Below, piece by piece: positions 9,170 to 16,602 of a DNA stretch of 64,000 nt. The notes under the pieces were generated by a model. It was given only the letters and a program-made list of their open reading frames with translations, was not told where the DNA came from and ran no database searches. The DNA is from an uncultured Lachnospiraceae bacterium (lineage in GTDB: Bacteria > Bacillota > Clostridia > Lachnospirales > Lachnospiraceae): contig CAJOGN010000032.1 in NCBI GenBank assembly GCA_905234245.1, positions 1 to 64,000 of the forward strand, written 5' to 3'. The translations under genes were made by a program, and so were the position numbers. Each line of letters begins with the position of its first letter. Position 1 is the first letter of the stretch.

Positions 9170-9814
9170 TCAAAACTTAGCATATTGATCAACGGCATCA
9201 TCAAGATCATAGTAGACCTTATCGTCCGTTATCAACCTTCCAATGCCCTGCTTGCCCTCAATGATATTCACAGCACAGTTATACGGAACATGTCCATGCC
9301 AATAGTCTGATTTATCGTCATATAAAAAATTCAGCATTCCTCTAAGCGCAAACCCGTGGGTTGTAATAAGATATGTCTTGTCATCGTCTTGTAGGAGCAG
9401 CTCCCTAAGAAATCCCTGTGTCCTTTCACATACCTGAGCTATAGTTTCTCCTTTAGGACATCCCGCAAAACGGAATGGATCTGTAAAGAACATTTTTATC
9501 TCATGTTCATCCACTTCACGTTCGCCGGGACGAAACTTTTTCCTTTCCCAGTCACCCATATTAATTTCCTTGAGGCGGTCTTCAAAAAGGATAGGAATAT
9601 CATTTCCGCTCTCTTTTAATATAATCTCAGCGGTCTCTCTGGCCCTGATCAATGGGCTGGATATACAGCAATCGAACTTAATCCCCCTCATACCTTGTCC
9701 TGTTATCATAGCCAATTTTCTTCCATTCTCATTGAGCGGGTCATTCGTCCATCCCTGCAAGTACCCATTCACATTTGCATTGGTTTCACCGTGCCTTACT
9801 ACATATATCAGCAT
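9170..9814 (-). CDS. Histidine phosphatase (phosphoglycerate-mutase-like)
   Basis: Acid-phosphatase/PGM superfamily member of 214 aa; substrate unknown. The catalytic motif VVRHGETNANVNGYLQGW lies at residues ~5-22, the second arginine in SSPLIRARETAE at ~57-66, and the second histidine in TTHGFALRG. The start ATG overlaps the stop of the preceding small ORF (ATGCTGA), implying translational coupling. A strong terminator follows. A second family member lies at 59521-60096, but the two are clearly divergent. CobC-like and GpmB-like roles are both possible; no cobalamin genes are nearby. Confidence 0.82.
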   Translation of the reverse strand: MLIYVVRHGETNANVNGYLQGWTNDPLNENGRKLAMITGQGMRGIKFDCCISSPLIRARETAEIILKESGNDIPILFEDRLKEINMGDWERKKFRPGEREVDEHEIKMFFTDPFRFAGCPKGETIAQVCERTQGFLRELLLQDDDKTYLITTHGFALRGMLNFLYDDKSDYWHGHVPYNCAVNIIEGKQGIGRLITDDKVYYDLDDAVDQYAKF

Positions 9815-9963
9815 TTCTGCCTTTGCTCCTTCATGATGCAGAATGCCTCAAATAAGTCCAGGTCATCCTGATTTGTTATCTTGATATTCAACAGTGATTC
9901 TTTTGAAAAATTTTTTAACTCGTTTAGATATTTATTCCTACTCTCCATATTCTCTTCTTCCAT
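9808..9963 (-). pseudogene. Remnant resembling the C-terminus of an IspD/TarI-type cytidylyltransferase
   Basis: A short ORF missing from the ORF track, 46-51 aa depending on the start. Its last half (NIKITNQDDLDLFEAFCIM) looks like the conserved end of IspD-type nucleotidyltransferases (typically IKITTPEDLxLAEAL). An in-frame TAG lies just upstream of the first ATG, so the catalytic domain is absent. Its stop overlaps the start of the histidine phosphatase. Either it is a decayed gene or a small leader ORF that couples translation. The resemblance is by eye only. Confidence 0.4.
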
Positions 9964-10165
9964 CCGGATATTCTATGTACGGTTTATTGACACTCTTATC
10001 CTCATCCTTCTCTATATCTTCGAACTCGTTCTTATAATTGAAGGAATAGAACGGTAGCAAAAAATATAGCTCATTCTCAAGCCTTATCTTAATCTTATCC
10101 TGGTCCATTACCTGAGTGTACAGGACATGATACACTTTTTTACCTTCATCTCTCCCCACTAGCAT
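9938..10165 (-). CDS. Small protein of unknown function, possibly an Rpn/PD-(D/E)XK transposase-family fragment
   Basis: 75 aa, no signal peptide or membrane segment, very acidic in its second half. The stretch ELYFLLPFYSFNYKNEFEDIE resembles a segment common in Lachnospiraceae Rpn-type nuclease/transposase proteins, but the catalytic part is not here, so it may be a fragment. AAAGGAG lies only 2 nt before the ATG; the GTG two codons on (8-nt spacing) may be the real start. It overlaps the IspD-like remnant and has its own promoter upstream. Confidence 0.4.
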   Translation of the reverse strand: MLVGRDEGKKVYHVLYTQVMDQDKIKIRLENELYFLLPFYSFNYKNEFEDIEKDEDKSVNKPYIEYPDGRREYGE

Positions 10166-10196
10166 TACTCCTTTATGGATATTTGCATACTAGGAT

Positions 10197-10225
10197 ATAA
10201 TAGCTTATAATGCTGATATTATCAA
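10197..10225 (-). promoter_or_regulatory. Promoter of the 10165-9170 transcription unit
   Basis: Minus strand TTGATA, 17-bp spacer, TATTAT. It is positioned about 30 bp before the small ORF. Confidence 0.5.
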
Positions 10226-10233
10226 CTAACAAA

Positions 10234-10300
10234 AAGCCCTACTAATAAGGTCAACTTAGCGATTTTCTCCATGAGCGAGTTGACCTTATTAGTAGGGCTT
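10234..10300 (-). terminator. Long-stem terminator of the NlpC/P60 gene, family B copy 2
   Basis: A perfect 23-bp stem (AAGCCCTACTAATAAGGTCA.. and complement) closes a 21-nt loop. Minus-strand transcripts end the hairpin with GGGCTTTTTG. The loop contains CGCTCATGGAGAAAATCGC on the minus strand, two bases off the family B loop and in the opposite orientation to the other copies. Confidence 0.85.
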
Positions 10301-10313
10301 ATAATAATTGTAA

Positions 10314-11564
10314 TTAGTAGATACGTCTTACATCAGCAATGCTTCTGTAGTTAGCATTACTTACCTTGATACCATCTCTCTCGTTAGATGCGTGAACAAT
10401 CTGGCCGTCACCTACGTAGATACCTACGTGGTAGCAAACGATATCACCAGGCTGCATGTCGCCTGTTCCTACGCTGTAACCACAGTTCTGCTGACTCCAT
10501 GATGAGTGAGGTAGACTTACACCGAACTGTGCATATACACTCATTACGAATCCGGAACAGTCTGTTCCGTTAGTAAGTGATGAACCTCCATATACATATG
10601 GATTGCCGATGAACTGGCTTGCGTAAGCCGCAACAGCTGATCCACCTGCTCCACTTGGGGAAGAATATGATCTTCCTGATCCAGATGATCTGCTACTTGA
10701 GCTTGATGATGAAGACTTACTTGATGAACTCTTGCTCTGGCTAGCCTGAGCCGCCTTAAGGAACTGCTTCATCTGTGCTTCTGCTGCTGCCTGTCTCATT
10801 GCCTCTTCCTGTGCAAGTCGAGCATTTGCCTCAGCAACTGTCTCTGCCAAATTATATTTTGTAGAAAGTGTTACACCACTTCTTACAACAAATCCATCAC
10901 CGTTCTCACAAGTAACCTTAATCCAATCTGACTCCTTAATATTCTCGTCAACTACTGTAAATACTTCTCCCTGAGGGAACTTACCAATTGAGTTGGCACC
11001 ATCAGTAGGTTGGTCGAATACATCAATAGCTGCTGCACTAACTGTTGCCTGTCTCTGTGACACGCTACGGGCAAGGTCAGCATTACCAATAACAAGGAAT
11101 TCCTTCTTGATAAATCCTGTTACGTTACCAGATACAATCTTGTACCAGTCACCCTGTGTATCAATAATTGATGCTGCACAGTTGTTATATATCATACCAA
11201 CAACTTCTGAGTTCTCATCAGGAAGGGCTCTAATGTTAGCATAAGACTCAACCTGTGCAATAGCTACGTCTTCATAGCTAGCATTTGCAGTCTGAACAAG
11301 TGATGCACTATTAGCTGCAACTGTAGCTGTAGCATCATCTGCAAGAGCGTTACCCACAAGAAGTGTTACACCAGCTGTTGATGCGCCTTCGTCAACTGCC
11401 TTATCTTCGTCTGAAGAAGCTGTCGTTGTCATAGCTGTTACACCAGACAAGCCTGTTGACTTAGTTGCAGCGTTAGCAGTCATGCCTGTTGCACCTACGC
11501 TAATTGCAAGACCTGTACAAGCAACTGCTGCTATATATCTTACATGTTTTGACTCGATTATCAT
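10314..11564 (-). CDS. Secreted NlpC/P60 peptidoglycan endopeptidase with SH3b domains
   Basis: Likely cuts wall peptides (gamma-D-Glu-diaminopimelate) outside the cell. The 416 aa begin with a signal peptide (cleavage near ANAA, residue ~33). Two SH3b-like domains (~100-240) follow, then a helical Ala/Gln linker, a Ser-rich linker (KSSSSKSSSSSSSS region) and a C-terminal NlpC/P60 domain. The catalytic Cys is in GTDCSGFVMSVYAQFG and the His in QIVHASNERDG. RBS AGGAGG precedes the ATG. Expression is likely strong, given the consensus promoter at 11645-11673 and the 23-bp terminator. The closest functional analogues are DL-endopeptidases used in daughter-cell separation. Confidence 0.92.
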   Translation of the reverse strand: MIIESKHVRYIAAVACTGLAISVGATGMTANAATKSTGLSGVTAMTTTASSDEDKAVDEGASTAGVTLLVGNALADDATATVAANSASLVQTANASYEDVAIAQVESYANIRALPDENSEVVGMIYNNCAASIIDTQGDWYKIVSGNVTGFIKKEFLVIGNADLARSVSQRQATVSAAAIDVFDQPTDGANSIGKFPQGEVFTVVDENIKESDWIKVTCENGDGFVVRSGVTLSTKYNLAETVAEANARLAQEEAMRQAAAEAQMKQFLKAAQASQSKSSSSKSSSSSSSSRSSGSGRSYSSPSGAGGSAVAAYASQFIGNPYVYGGSSLTNGTDCSGFVMSVYAQFGVSLPHSSWSQQNCGYSVGTGDMQPGDIVCYHVGIYVGDGQIVHASNERDGIKVSNANYRSIADVRRIY

Positions 11565-11644
11565 GTCTATATACCTCCTAAGAATGTATGTAATAATTAC
11601 ACCTTCTTACAAATTTGTTACGAATTTGTTACATTGCAATAGAA

Positions 11645-11673
11645 ATTATAACAACGTGACTCGATTTTGTCAA
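11645..11673 (-). promoter_or_regulatory. Consensus sigma-A promoter of the NlpC/P60 gene
   Basis: Exact TTGACA, 17-bp spacer, exact TATAAT on the minus strand. The ~75-nt leader holds a direct repeat, GTAACAAATTC then GTAACAAATTT, just downstream of the start point. Confidence 0.88.
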
Positions 11674-11704
11674 ATAAATGGGCTATTTTCCGTAATTTTC
11701 ATAA

Positions 11705-12622
11705 TTATTTCACATTTTCAAGGTATCTAGAAGCACTTGTTATGCAATTTGCACCATCTGAACAGGCTGTAATTACCTGGCGAAGCTGCTTGGTTCTCAC
11801 ATCTCCTGCCGCAAATACGCCTGGGATAGAGGTTACGCCGTCCTCGCCAGCCTCGATATAGCCAGCCTCGTTAGTATTAGGAAGGCCAGCAAGTCCCTCT
11901 GTATTAGGAAGGATTCCAACTGCCATAAATACGCCGTTGACGTTTATTTCAGACTTCTCACCTGTCTTCTTATTAAGAATTGCAACCTTCTCAACCATGC
12001 CGTCTCCAAGAACCTCTTCAACAACGCTATCGAGAACAAGCTCAATATTCTCTGTTGCTCTAACCTGGTTCTCTAGGACCTTGGCTCCTCTGAAGGCATC
12101 CCTTCTATGAATAAGGTATACCTTGTTACTTGTTCTCGCTAAGAATAGGGCATCCTCAAGGGCAACATCGCCACCGCCTACAACGGCAACATCCTTATTC
12201 CTAAAAAATGCTCCATCACAAGTCGCGCAATATGACACACCCATGCCTGCATGCTCAGACTCACCTGGCACACCTAAAGTTCTATGTCTTGCACCTGTTG
12301 CGATGATGACAGTCTTAGCCTCGATGTCATCCTTATTAGTATGAAGTACCTTCACATCACCCTTGTCCTCAATCTCAGTGATGTTAGATACAAGGAACTC
12401 AACCTCCTGCTCTGTGGCATGGGCCTTGAACTTGTCAGCAAGCTCCATACCAGTCACCTTAGGAAGTCCAGGATAATTGTCAACCTCATATGTGCTTGTT
12501 ACCTGACCGCCGCACATAGGGCTTCTATCCACAATAAGTGTGCTAAGTCCGGCGCGTTTTCCATAAATTCCTGCGCTAAGACCTGCAGGGCCGCTACCAA
12601 TAATTACAACGTCGTATGTCAT
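11705..12622 (-). CDS. trxB: Thioredoxin reductase
   Basis: FAD/NADPH-dependent reductase that recycles thioredoxin in the cytosol; 305 aa, normal length. The FAD motif GSGPAGLSAGIYGKRAG starts near residue 9. The redox pair CATC is at Cys132 and Cys135, the NADPH motif is GGGDVALEDALFLA, and the second FAD motif GVFAAGDV is near the C-terminus. RBS AAAGGAG precedes the ATG. It is divergent from the small YjfB-like gene and appears monocistronic; no thioredoxin gene is adjacent. Confidence 0.95.
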   Translation of the reverse strand: MTYDVVIIGSGPAGLSAGIYGKRAGLSTLIVDRSPMCGGQVTSTYEVDNYPGLPKVTGMELADKFKAHATEQEVEFLVSNITEIEDKGDVKVLHTNKDDIEAKTVIIATGARHRTLGVPGESEHAGMGVSYCATCDGAFFRNKDVAVVGGGDVALEDALFLARTSNKVYLIHRRDAFRGAKVLENQVRATENIELVLDSVVEEVLGDGMVEKVAILNKKTGEKSEINVNGVFMAVGILPNTEGLAGLPNTNEAGYIEAGEDGVTSIPGVFAAGDVRTKQLRQVITACSDGANCITSASRYLENVK

Positions 12623-12648
12623 AATGTCGCTCCTTTCTTTATGCCTAC

Positions 12649-12677
12649 TTTATTTTTTCACATTTTCATATTATAAT
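12649..12677 (+). promoter_or_regulatory. Possible promoter of the YjfB-like gene
   Basis: TATAAT at 12672-12677 with a weak TTTATT 17 bp upstream, ending about 40 bp before the ATG. No sigma-D-type element is seen. Confidence 0.4.
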
Positions 12678-12718
12678 GGTTGTACAAAGGTAAATACTAC
12701 ATGAAAGGAGGGGTTACT

Positions 12719-12919
12719 ATGGATATGCCTAGTGCATCAATGATTAACTCTAATAATGGTGTTCTACAACAATTCGGTATAGCTATGCTTGACAAGCAGC
12801 TTAATGTGCAAGAAGCTCAGGCCGCTACTGAAGTTGCAATGCTTAATTCCATGCCTTCTCCTTCATTGGAGAGTCTGGTTAATCCTGCAATCGGTGGCAA
12901 TATCGATATTGGAGTATAA
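12719..12919 (+). CDS. YjfB-family small protein (putative motility protein)
   Basis: 66 aa from the ATG (MDMPSASM) that follows GAAAGGAGGGG; the ORF-track start 13 codons upstream lacks a site. The N-terminal pattern (MDxPxxSM..., then LQQFGIAMLDKQLNVQEAQA) matches YjfB-like proteins, which are SigD-regulated in Bacillus and of unknown biochemistry. No signal peptide, membrane segment or cysteine. It stands alone on the plus strand, divergent from trxB, and ends in its own terminator. No flagellar genes are in the window. Confidence 0.65.
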   Translation: MDMPSASMINSNNGVLQQFGIAMLDKQLNVQEAQAATEVAMLNSMPSPSLESLVNPAIGGNIDIGV

Positions 12920-12943
12920 CCCCAACACAGTACTTACTGATGT

Positions 12944-12983
12944 ATGTAGCATATTGTCTTCGACAATATGCTACATCTATTTT
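12944..12983 (+). terminator. Terminator of the YjfB-like gene
   Basis: A perfect stem, ATGTAGCATATTGTC and its complement, around a TTC loop, followed by CTATTTTT on the plus strand. The T-rich end overlaps the last codons of the convergent ridA gene. Confidence 0.75.
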
Positions 12984-13351
12984 TCTACGATGGCTTCAAT
13001 CTCAAGCATTACATCCTTAGGAAGTCTTGCAACCTCCACACAGCTTCTTGCTGGGTAAGGCTCTACAAAATACTTGGCATACACTTCGTTAATTGCCGCG
13101 AAGTCATTCATTTCCTTAATAAACACAGTTGTCTTAATAACCTTGTCCATTGATGAGCCTGCTGCCTCAATTAAGTTCTTAAGGTTGGAAAATGCCTGCT
13201 CTGCCTGCGCCACTGAGCCCTCAGGAATATTTCCTGTGGCTGGGTCTACTGGAATGACGCCTGATGTGTATACAACATTTCCCATGTCAATTGCTTGTGA
13301 GTAAGGGCCGATTGCTGCTGGCGCCTTGTCTGTGCTAACTACTTGTTTCAT
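12977..13351 (-). CDS. ridA: RidA-family enamine/imine deaminase
   Basis: Hydrolyses reactive enamine/imine intermediates such as 2-aminoacrylate; cytosolic homotrimer in the family. The 124 aa are full length. Typical N-terminus is APAAIGPYSQAI, with TSGVIPVDPATG and the key Arg in YPARSCVEVARLPKD, plus a final EIEAIV. RBS AGGAGG lies 8 nt before the ATG. It lies downstream of the S1-domain gene with a 76-bp gap that holds a GAATTGCT/AGCAATTC hairpin but no T run. Confidence 0.93.
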   Translation of the reverse strand: MKQVVSTDKAPAAIGPYSQAIDMGNVVYTSGVIPVDPATGNIPEGSVAQAEQAFSNLKNLIEAAGSSMDKVIKTTVFIKEMNDFAAINEVYAKYFVEPYPARSCVEVARLPKDVMLEIEAIVEK

Positions 13352-13427
13352 TGTTTTGTCCTCCTATTAGTTGTTAAATGTATGCTAGGAATTGCTAATA
13401 GCAATTCGTCTTAACTATTATATTAAA

Positions 13428-14267
13428 CTATGCCTTGCGAATCTTGCCGTCGTTAAGAGTAATGAGTCGCTCCTTGTATAGATGGCCGATGGCGCGCTTA
13501 AATGCGTTCTTGCTTAGGCCGGTTTCGCGCTTTATGACCTCAGGGCTGGCCTTCTCTGTAAATGGAAGCACCCCAGCGTAGCTGTCAATTAAGTCAAGAA
13601 GCATGGCCGCATCCTCATCCATCTGAATGTAGGACTTATCCCTGATGGAAATGTCCAACTTGCCATCTTCCTTCACATTAGTAACTCTGGCATCTATTAC
13701 ATCGCCAATGCGATATCGGCTAACATCTTCGTGCTTCGGTATCATTGCCGAATACATATCATCTATGGCAACATAGGTTCCGAAGTCGTGACCGAATTCA
13801 TAGATTCTACCCTGCACCTCATCCTCTGGCTGGTATGCACATTTACAAGATAGGAGATGGTAAATGCCCTTCATGCTGCCACATAACCTGTTACTCTTGT
13901 CAGCATACAGTCTGATTAGAATCTCGTCACCTTCTTCGACCCGTCCAATCATCTCCTTATATGGAAGGAACAGATCCTTCTCGAGGCCCCAGTCAAGAAA
14001 TGCACCAATCTTGGTTACTTCCTTAACTGTAAGGGGTGCGAAGCCTCCCATTGTAAGTGGAGGTGTTGTGGTGGTGGCAATGAGCCTGTCCTTGGAATCC
14101 CTGTATATAAAGACTTCGATTTCGTCACCTGTGTTGCAGCCCTCTGGCACCTGCTTTCTAGGCAGGAGAACCCGCTCTTCGTTGCCCTTGTTGCTGCTGG
14201 CAAGATAAACACCGAAATCTACTTTTTTTACTACTATTAATTTCTGAATTTCACCTAATTTAATCAT
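13428..14267 (-). CDS. CvfB-like S1 RNA-binding protein
   Basis: Predicted RNA-binding regulator of the CvfB/YitL family, 279 aa. Repeated OB/S1-like units are visible: GEIQKLIVVKKVDFGVYLAS at the start, VKEVTKIGAFLDWGLEKDLFLPYKE near 80, and a third around VTNVKEDGKLDISIRDK. A C-terminal winged-helix-like segment (KRETGLSKNAFKRAIGHLYKERLI) follows. In Staphylococcus the homologue affects virulence gene expression; targets here are unknown. The RBS is modest (AAGGGA), and a family A palindrome lies only ~16 nt upstream of the ATG. Confidence 0.85.
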   Translation of the reverse strand: MIKLGEIQKLIVVKKVDFGVYLASSNKGNEERVLLPRKQVPEGCNTGDEIEVFIYRDSKDRLIATTTTPPLTMGGFAPLTVKEVTKIGAFLDWGLEKDLFLPYKEMIGRVEEGDEILIRLYADKSNRLCGSMKGIYHLLSCKCAYQPEDEVQGRIYEFGHDFGTYVAIDDMYSAMIPKHEDVSRYRIGDVIDARVTNVKEDGKLDISIRDKSYIQMDEDAAMLLDLIDSYAGVLPFTEKASPEVIKRETGLSKNAFKRAIGHLYKERLITLNDGKIRKA

Positions 14268-14282
14268 GTTGTTCCGTCCCTT

Positions 14283-14323
14283 GTCGTAAGGAGGGACCCA
14301 CTTGTGGGAGGATTCCTTACGAC
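14283..14323. repeat. Palindromic repeat, family A copy 1
   Basis: A ~41-bp imperfect palindrome with outer arms GTCGTAAGGA/TCCTTACGAC and core CCCAC-TTGTGGG. It overlaps the stop codon of the thioesterase gene and lies just upstream of the S1 gene. Near-identical copies occur at 49764-49803 and 52251-52370. Confidence 0.8.
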
Positions 14324-15057
14324 ACGCTGTCTAAACTATATAGCATCTCCACCACGGCGAATTGGGTTTCGTCGTTATAAAGTGCCATCTGTACACCGTC
14401 GTCAATTGGTGCAGAGCTTACGCTTATTACATCATCCTTGTATGCCACGTTCTGGTAGCTGGCTCTTATGTATGATACATCTAAATCATCGTCTAAGCAT
14501 TCAGTGGCTGCTTCGATGTATCTTGAGTTGTTCATGTGATGGTTAGTGTCGATGTGCATTTGCCGTACCTTGAACTTGTAGTCAGCTTCGGCGGTGTCTA
14601 TCTTGGACTGGAGCTCGTCACATACAGGTATCTTTCTTGATAACCATTTCCTATGAACCTCTGTCTCGCATGTGAAGTCATCAGCCATCTTCTGTGGTAC
14701 ATTAGTTGGCTTTAGCTTCTTAAGATTCATAAGGATCCACATGGAGTCGGCTTCCACTAGTCGCTCACCATCTGTTGTCTCTATTGTGAAATTACGAAAT
14801 CCCATCATGGACCTGAACTTATAAGGCCATGTCTTAATTACAATCTCCTGACCTAATACAGGGCGCTTGTTGATTCTAATCTGCCACTCTGTTATGTACC
14901 AGCCCAAGTCCTGTTCGTTAAGTGTATCTAAGTCATAATCTATCGCTATAGAGTGGAACATGGAACAGTCTGTCATATACTTCATAATAGAAGATAGGGA
15001 CATGAATCCCTGCTCCCCCACCTCGCTATATCTAACTCTTGATGTAAATTGATGCAT
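14317..15057 (-). CDS. Acyl-ACP thioesterase (FatA/TesA-like, double hotdog)
   Basis: Probably releases fatty acids from acyl-ACP in the cytosol. I choose the ATG of MHQFTSRVRYSEVG (246 aa) because GTGAGGAG lies immediately upstream; the longer ORF-track start has none. The first hotdog contains YSEVGEQGFMSLSSIMKYMTDCS and the second contains MHIDTNHHMNNSRYIEAATE, where the family's Asn and His catalytic residues fall. Its stop overlaps family A repeat copy 1, so it may be cotranscribed with the S1 gene. Confidence 0.85.
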   Translation of the reverse strand: MHQFTSRVRYSEVGEQGFMSLSSIMKYMTDCSMFHSIAIDYDLDTLNEQDLGWYITEWQIRINKRPVLGQEIVIKTWPYKFRSMMGFRNFTIETTDGERLVEADSMWILMNLKKLKPTNVPQKMADDFTCETEVHRKWLSRKIPVCDELQSKIDTAEADYKFKVRQMHIDTNHHMNNSRYIEAATECLDDDLDVSYIRASYQNVAYKDDVISVSSAPIDDGVQMALYNDETQFAVVEMLYSLDSVS

Positions 15058-15143
15058 TACATTACTCCTCACCTGTTTATTTACATAGTAGATTTTAACA
15101 CATTTCGCAGGAAATAACATTATTACACAATTATTTCACAAAA

Positions 15144-15172
15144 TAAAAAAAGCAACCTCTGATGAGGTTGCC
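15144..15172 (-). terminator. Terminator of tRNA-Gln
   Basis: Minus strand GGCAACCTC/GAGGTTGC with an ATCA loop and seven T, starting 4 nt after the tRNA. Confidence 0.88.
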
Positions 15173-15175
15173 TAG

Positions 15176-15247
15176 CTGGCCCACAAGGATTCGAACCTTG
15201 AAATGACGGAGTCAGAGTCCGTTGCCTTACCATTTGGCGATGGGCCA
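15176..15247 (-). tRNA. tRNA-Gln (anticodon CTG)
   Basis: A 72-nt cloverleaf on the minus strand. The acceptor TGGCCCA pairs with TGGGCCA, with a G discriminator. The anticodon stem ACGGA/TCCGT encloses CTCTGAC, giving anticodon CTG. The T arm has GGTTCGAATCC. The 3' CCA is not encoded. It decodes CAG; a TTG isoacceptor is presumably elsewhere. It has its own promoter and terminator. Confidence 0.95.
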
Positions 15248-15253
15248 CTAATC

Positions 15254-15292
15254 ATTTGCACTAGAAGATTATACACACTTCTTAGTGCAAAT
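15254..15292. promoter_or_regulatory. Inverted repeat spanning the tRNA-Gln promoter -10
   Basis: ATTTGCACTAGAAG and CTTCTTAGTGCAAAT form a 14-bp inverted repeat with one bulge. They flank the -10 box and occupy the spacer and start-site region. It could be an operator, or a hairpin at the end of the apgM transcript. Confidence 0.55.
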
Positions 15293-15297
15293 GTCAA
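15268..15297 (-). promoter_or_regulatory. Promoter of tRNA-Gln
   Basis: Minus strand TTGACA, 18-bp spacer, TATAAT, ending about 20 bp upstream of the tRNA 5' end. Confidence 0.8.
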
Positions 15298-15326
15298 CAA
15301 TTTTATTTAAGCATCTCTTCTTCGAT

Positions 15327-16535
15327 TTATACTTCCAACAACTTCTCTATAAGCTTATAGCCGTTCTCTTCGTAAATGCCTGTCTCTTTGGCGTTCTTCT
15401 CGCAGTACGTACAATGTGGTTCTTCACCCAGAGTCTTAGTGCTGTCGAAGAGCATATATGGGATTGGCTCATCAGTATGAGTTCTTATCTTAATTGGTGT
15501 TGGGTGGTCTGGCATGATTAGCATGCGGATATCTTCACCTGCAGCTGTTACACCCTCATAAACTCTCTTGATGATTCGTGAATCAAGATTCTCTATGGCC
15601 TTAATCTTGCGCTCTACACTGCCCTGGTGGCCCATCTCGTCTGGAGCCTCTACATGAACATATACAAACTCTATGTTGTGGTTGATTAACGCATCAACCG
15701 CAGCATCTGCCTTTCCTTCATAGTTGGTGTTAAGTCCACCATTAGCTCCTTCTACGCTAATTACCTTCATATCGGCACCAACAGCTATTCCCTTAAGCAG
15801 GTCAACTGCTGATATCATAGCACCGCTCTTGCCAACCTTGCCCTGGAATGAAGTAAGTGCCGGCTTAGTGCCAGCTCCCCAGAACCATAGTGAGTTAGCA
15901 GGGTTAAGACCCTTCTTCTTTCTCTCAACATTAATTGGATGATTAACTAATATGTCATAGCTTCTAATCATCATATCTCTTAGAACATCATCCTTCGGCA
16001 GCTTATCACCTACAACCTGTCCTAATACATCGTGAGGCTGTACTAGTGGCATAACTGTTCCCTTATCAATTATAAGAAGATGTCTATAGCTTGTTCCCAC
16101 ATAGAATGTATATCCATCTCTCTCCAACTCAGACTTTACAGCGTCAATTAATACTGCTGCATCCTCTGTTGAGATCTCTGAAGAGCTATGGTCAATAATT
16201 GTTCTATCCTCATATCTGTCTTCATCCTCAGACAATGTAACGATATTACATCTAAGTGCCACATCAGTATTCTTCATATCAACACCAATGCTAAGTGCTT
16301 CAAGTGGGCTTCTGCCAGAATAGTACTTCTTAGGATTGTAGCCAAGCACTGACAGATTCGCTGTATCAGAGCCTGGGCTCATACCCTCTGGCACTGTGCG
16401 AACCATTCCCAGCTCTGCACTCTCACTTAATTTATCCATAAAAGGAGTGTTGGCATACTCAAGTGGAGTCTTATTATCTAACTCCTCAATTGGCCAGTCA
16501 GCCATGCCATCCCCTAGTATAACTACGTACTTCAT
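15327..16535 (-). CDS. apgM: Cofactor-independent phosphoglycerate mutase, archaeal type
   Basis: Interconverts 3- and 2-phosphoglycerate (glycolysis) or acts as a related phosphotransferase; 402 aa, as expected. Alkaline-phosphatase superfamily metal motif MKYVVILGDGMADWP at the N-terminus, then EGMSPGSDTANLSVLGY, whose Ser is the phosphorylated residue. C-terminal metal ligands are in EAPDEMGHQG and MPDHPTPIKIRTHTDEP. RBS AAGGAG lies 7 nt before the ATG. It follows hom with a ~70-bp gap and was probably transcribed with it. Such ApgM proteins often neighbour hom or thrB in Firmicutes, leaving room for a role near threonine synthesis. Confidence 0.9.
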   Translation of the reverse strand: MKYVVILGDGMADWPIEELDNKTPLEYANTPFMDKLSESAELGMVRTVPEGMSPGSDTANLSVLGYNPKKYYSGRSPLEALSIGVDMKNTDVALRCNIVTLSEDEDRYEDRTIIDHSSSEISTEDAAVLIDAVKSELERDGYTFYVGTSYRHLLIIDKGTVMPLVQPHDVLGQVVGDKLPKDDVLRDMMIRSYDILVNHPINVERKKKGLNPANSLWFWGAGTKPALTSFQGKVGKSGAMISAVDLLKGIAVGADMKVISVEGANGGLNTNYEGKADAAVDALINHNIEFVYVHVEAPDEMGHQGSVERKIKAIENLDSRIIKRVYEGVTAAGEDIRMLIMPDHPTPIKIRTHTDEPIPYMLFDSTKTLGEEPHCTYCEKNAKETGIYEENGYKLIEKLLEV

Positions 16536-16602
16536 GTGTCTCTCCTTAATCTACCTTGTTAAGTATGCAAAGCATGCTAGCTAGTAATTCCGTCTAAGTA
16601 TA

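Noticed and set aside
9170-9814. CobC (alpha-ribazole phosphatase) assignment for the histidine phosphatase
   Set aside because: No cobalamin genes nearby and the sequence signature does not separate CobC from other histidine phosphatases.
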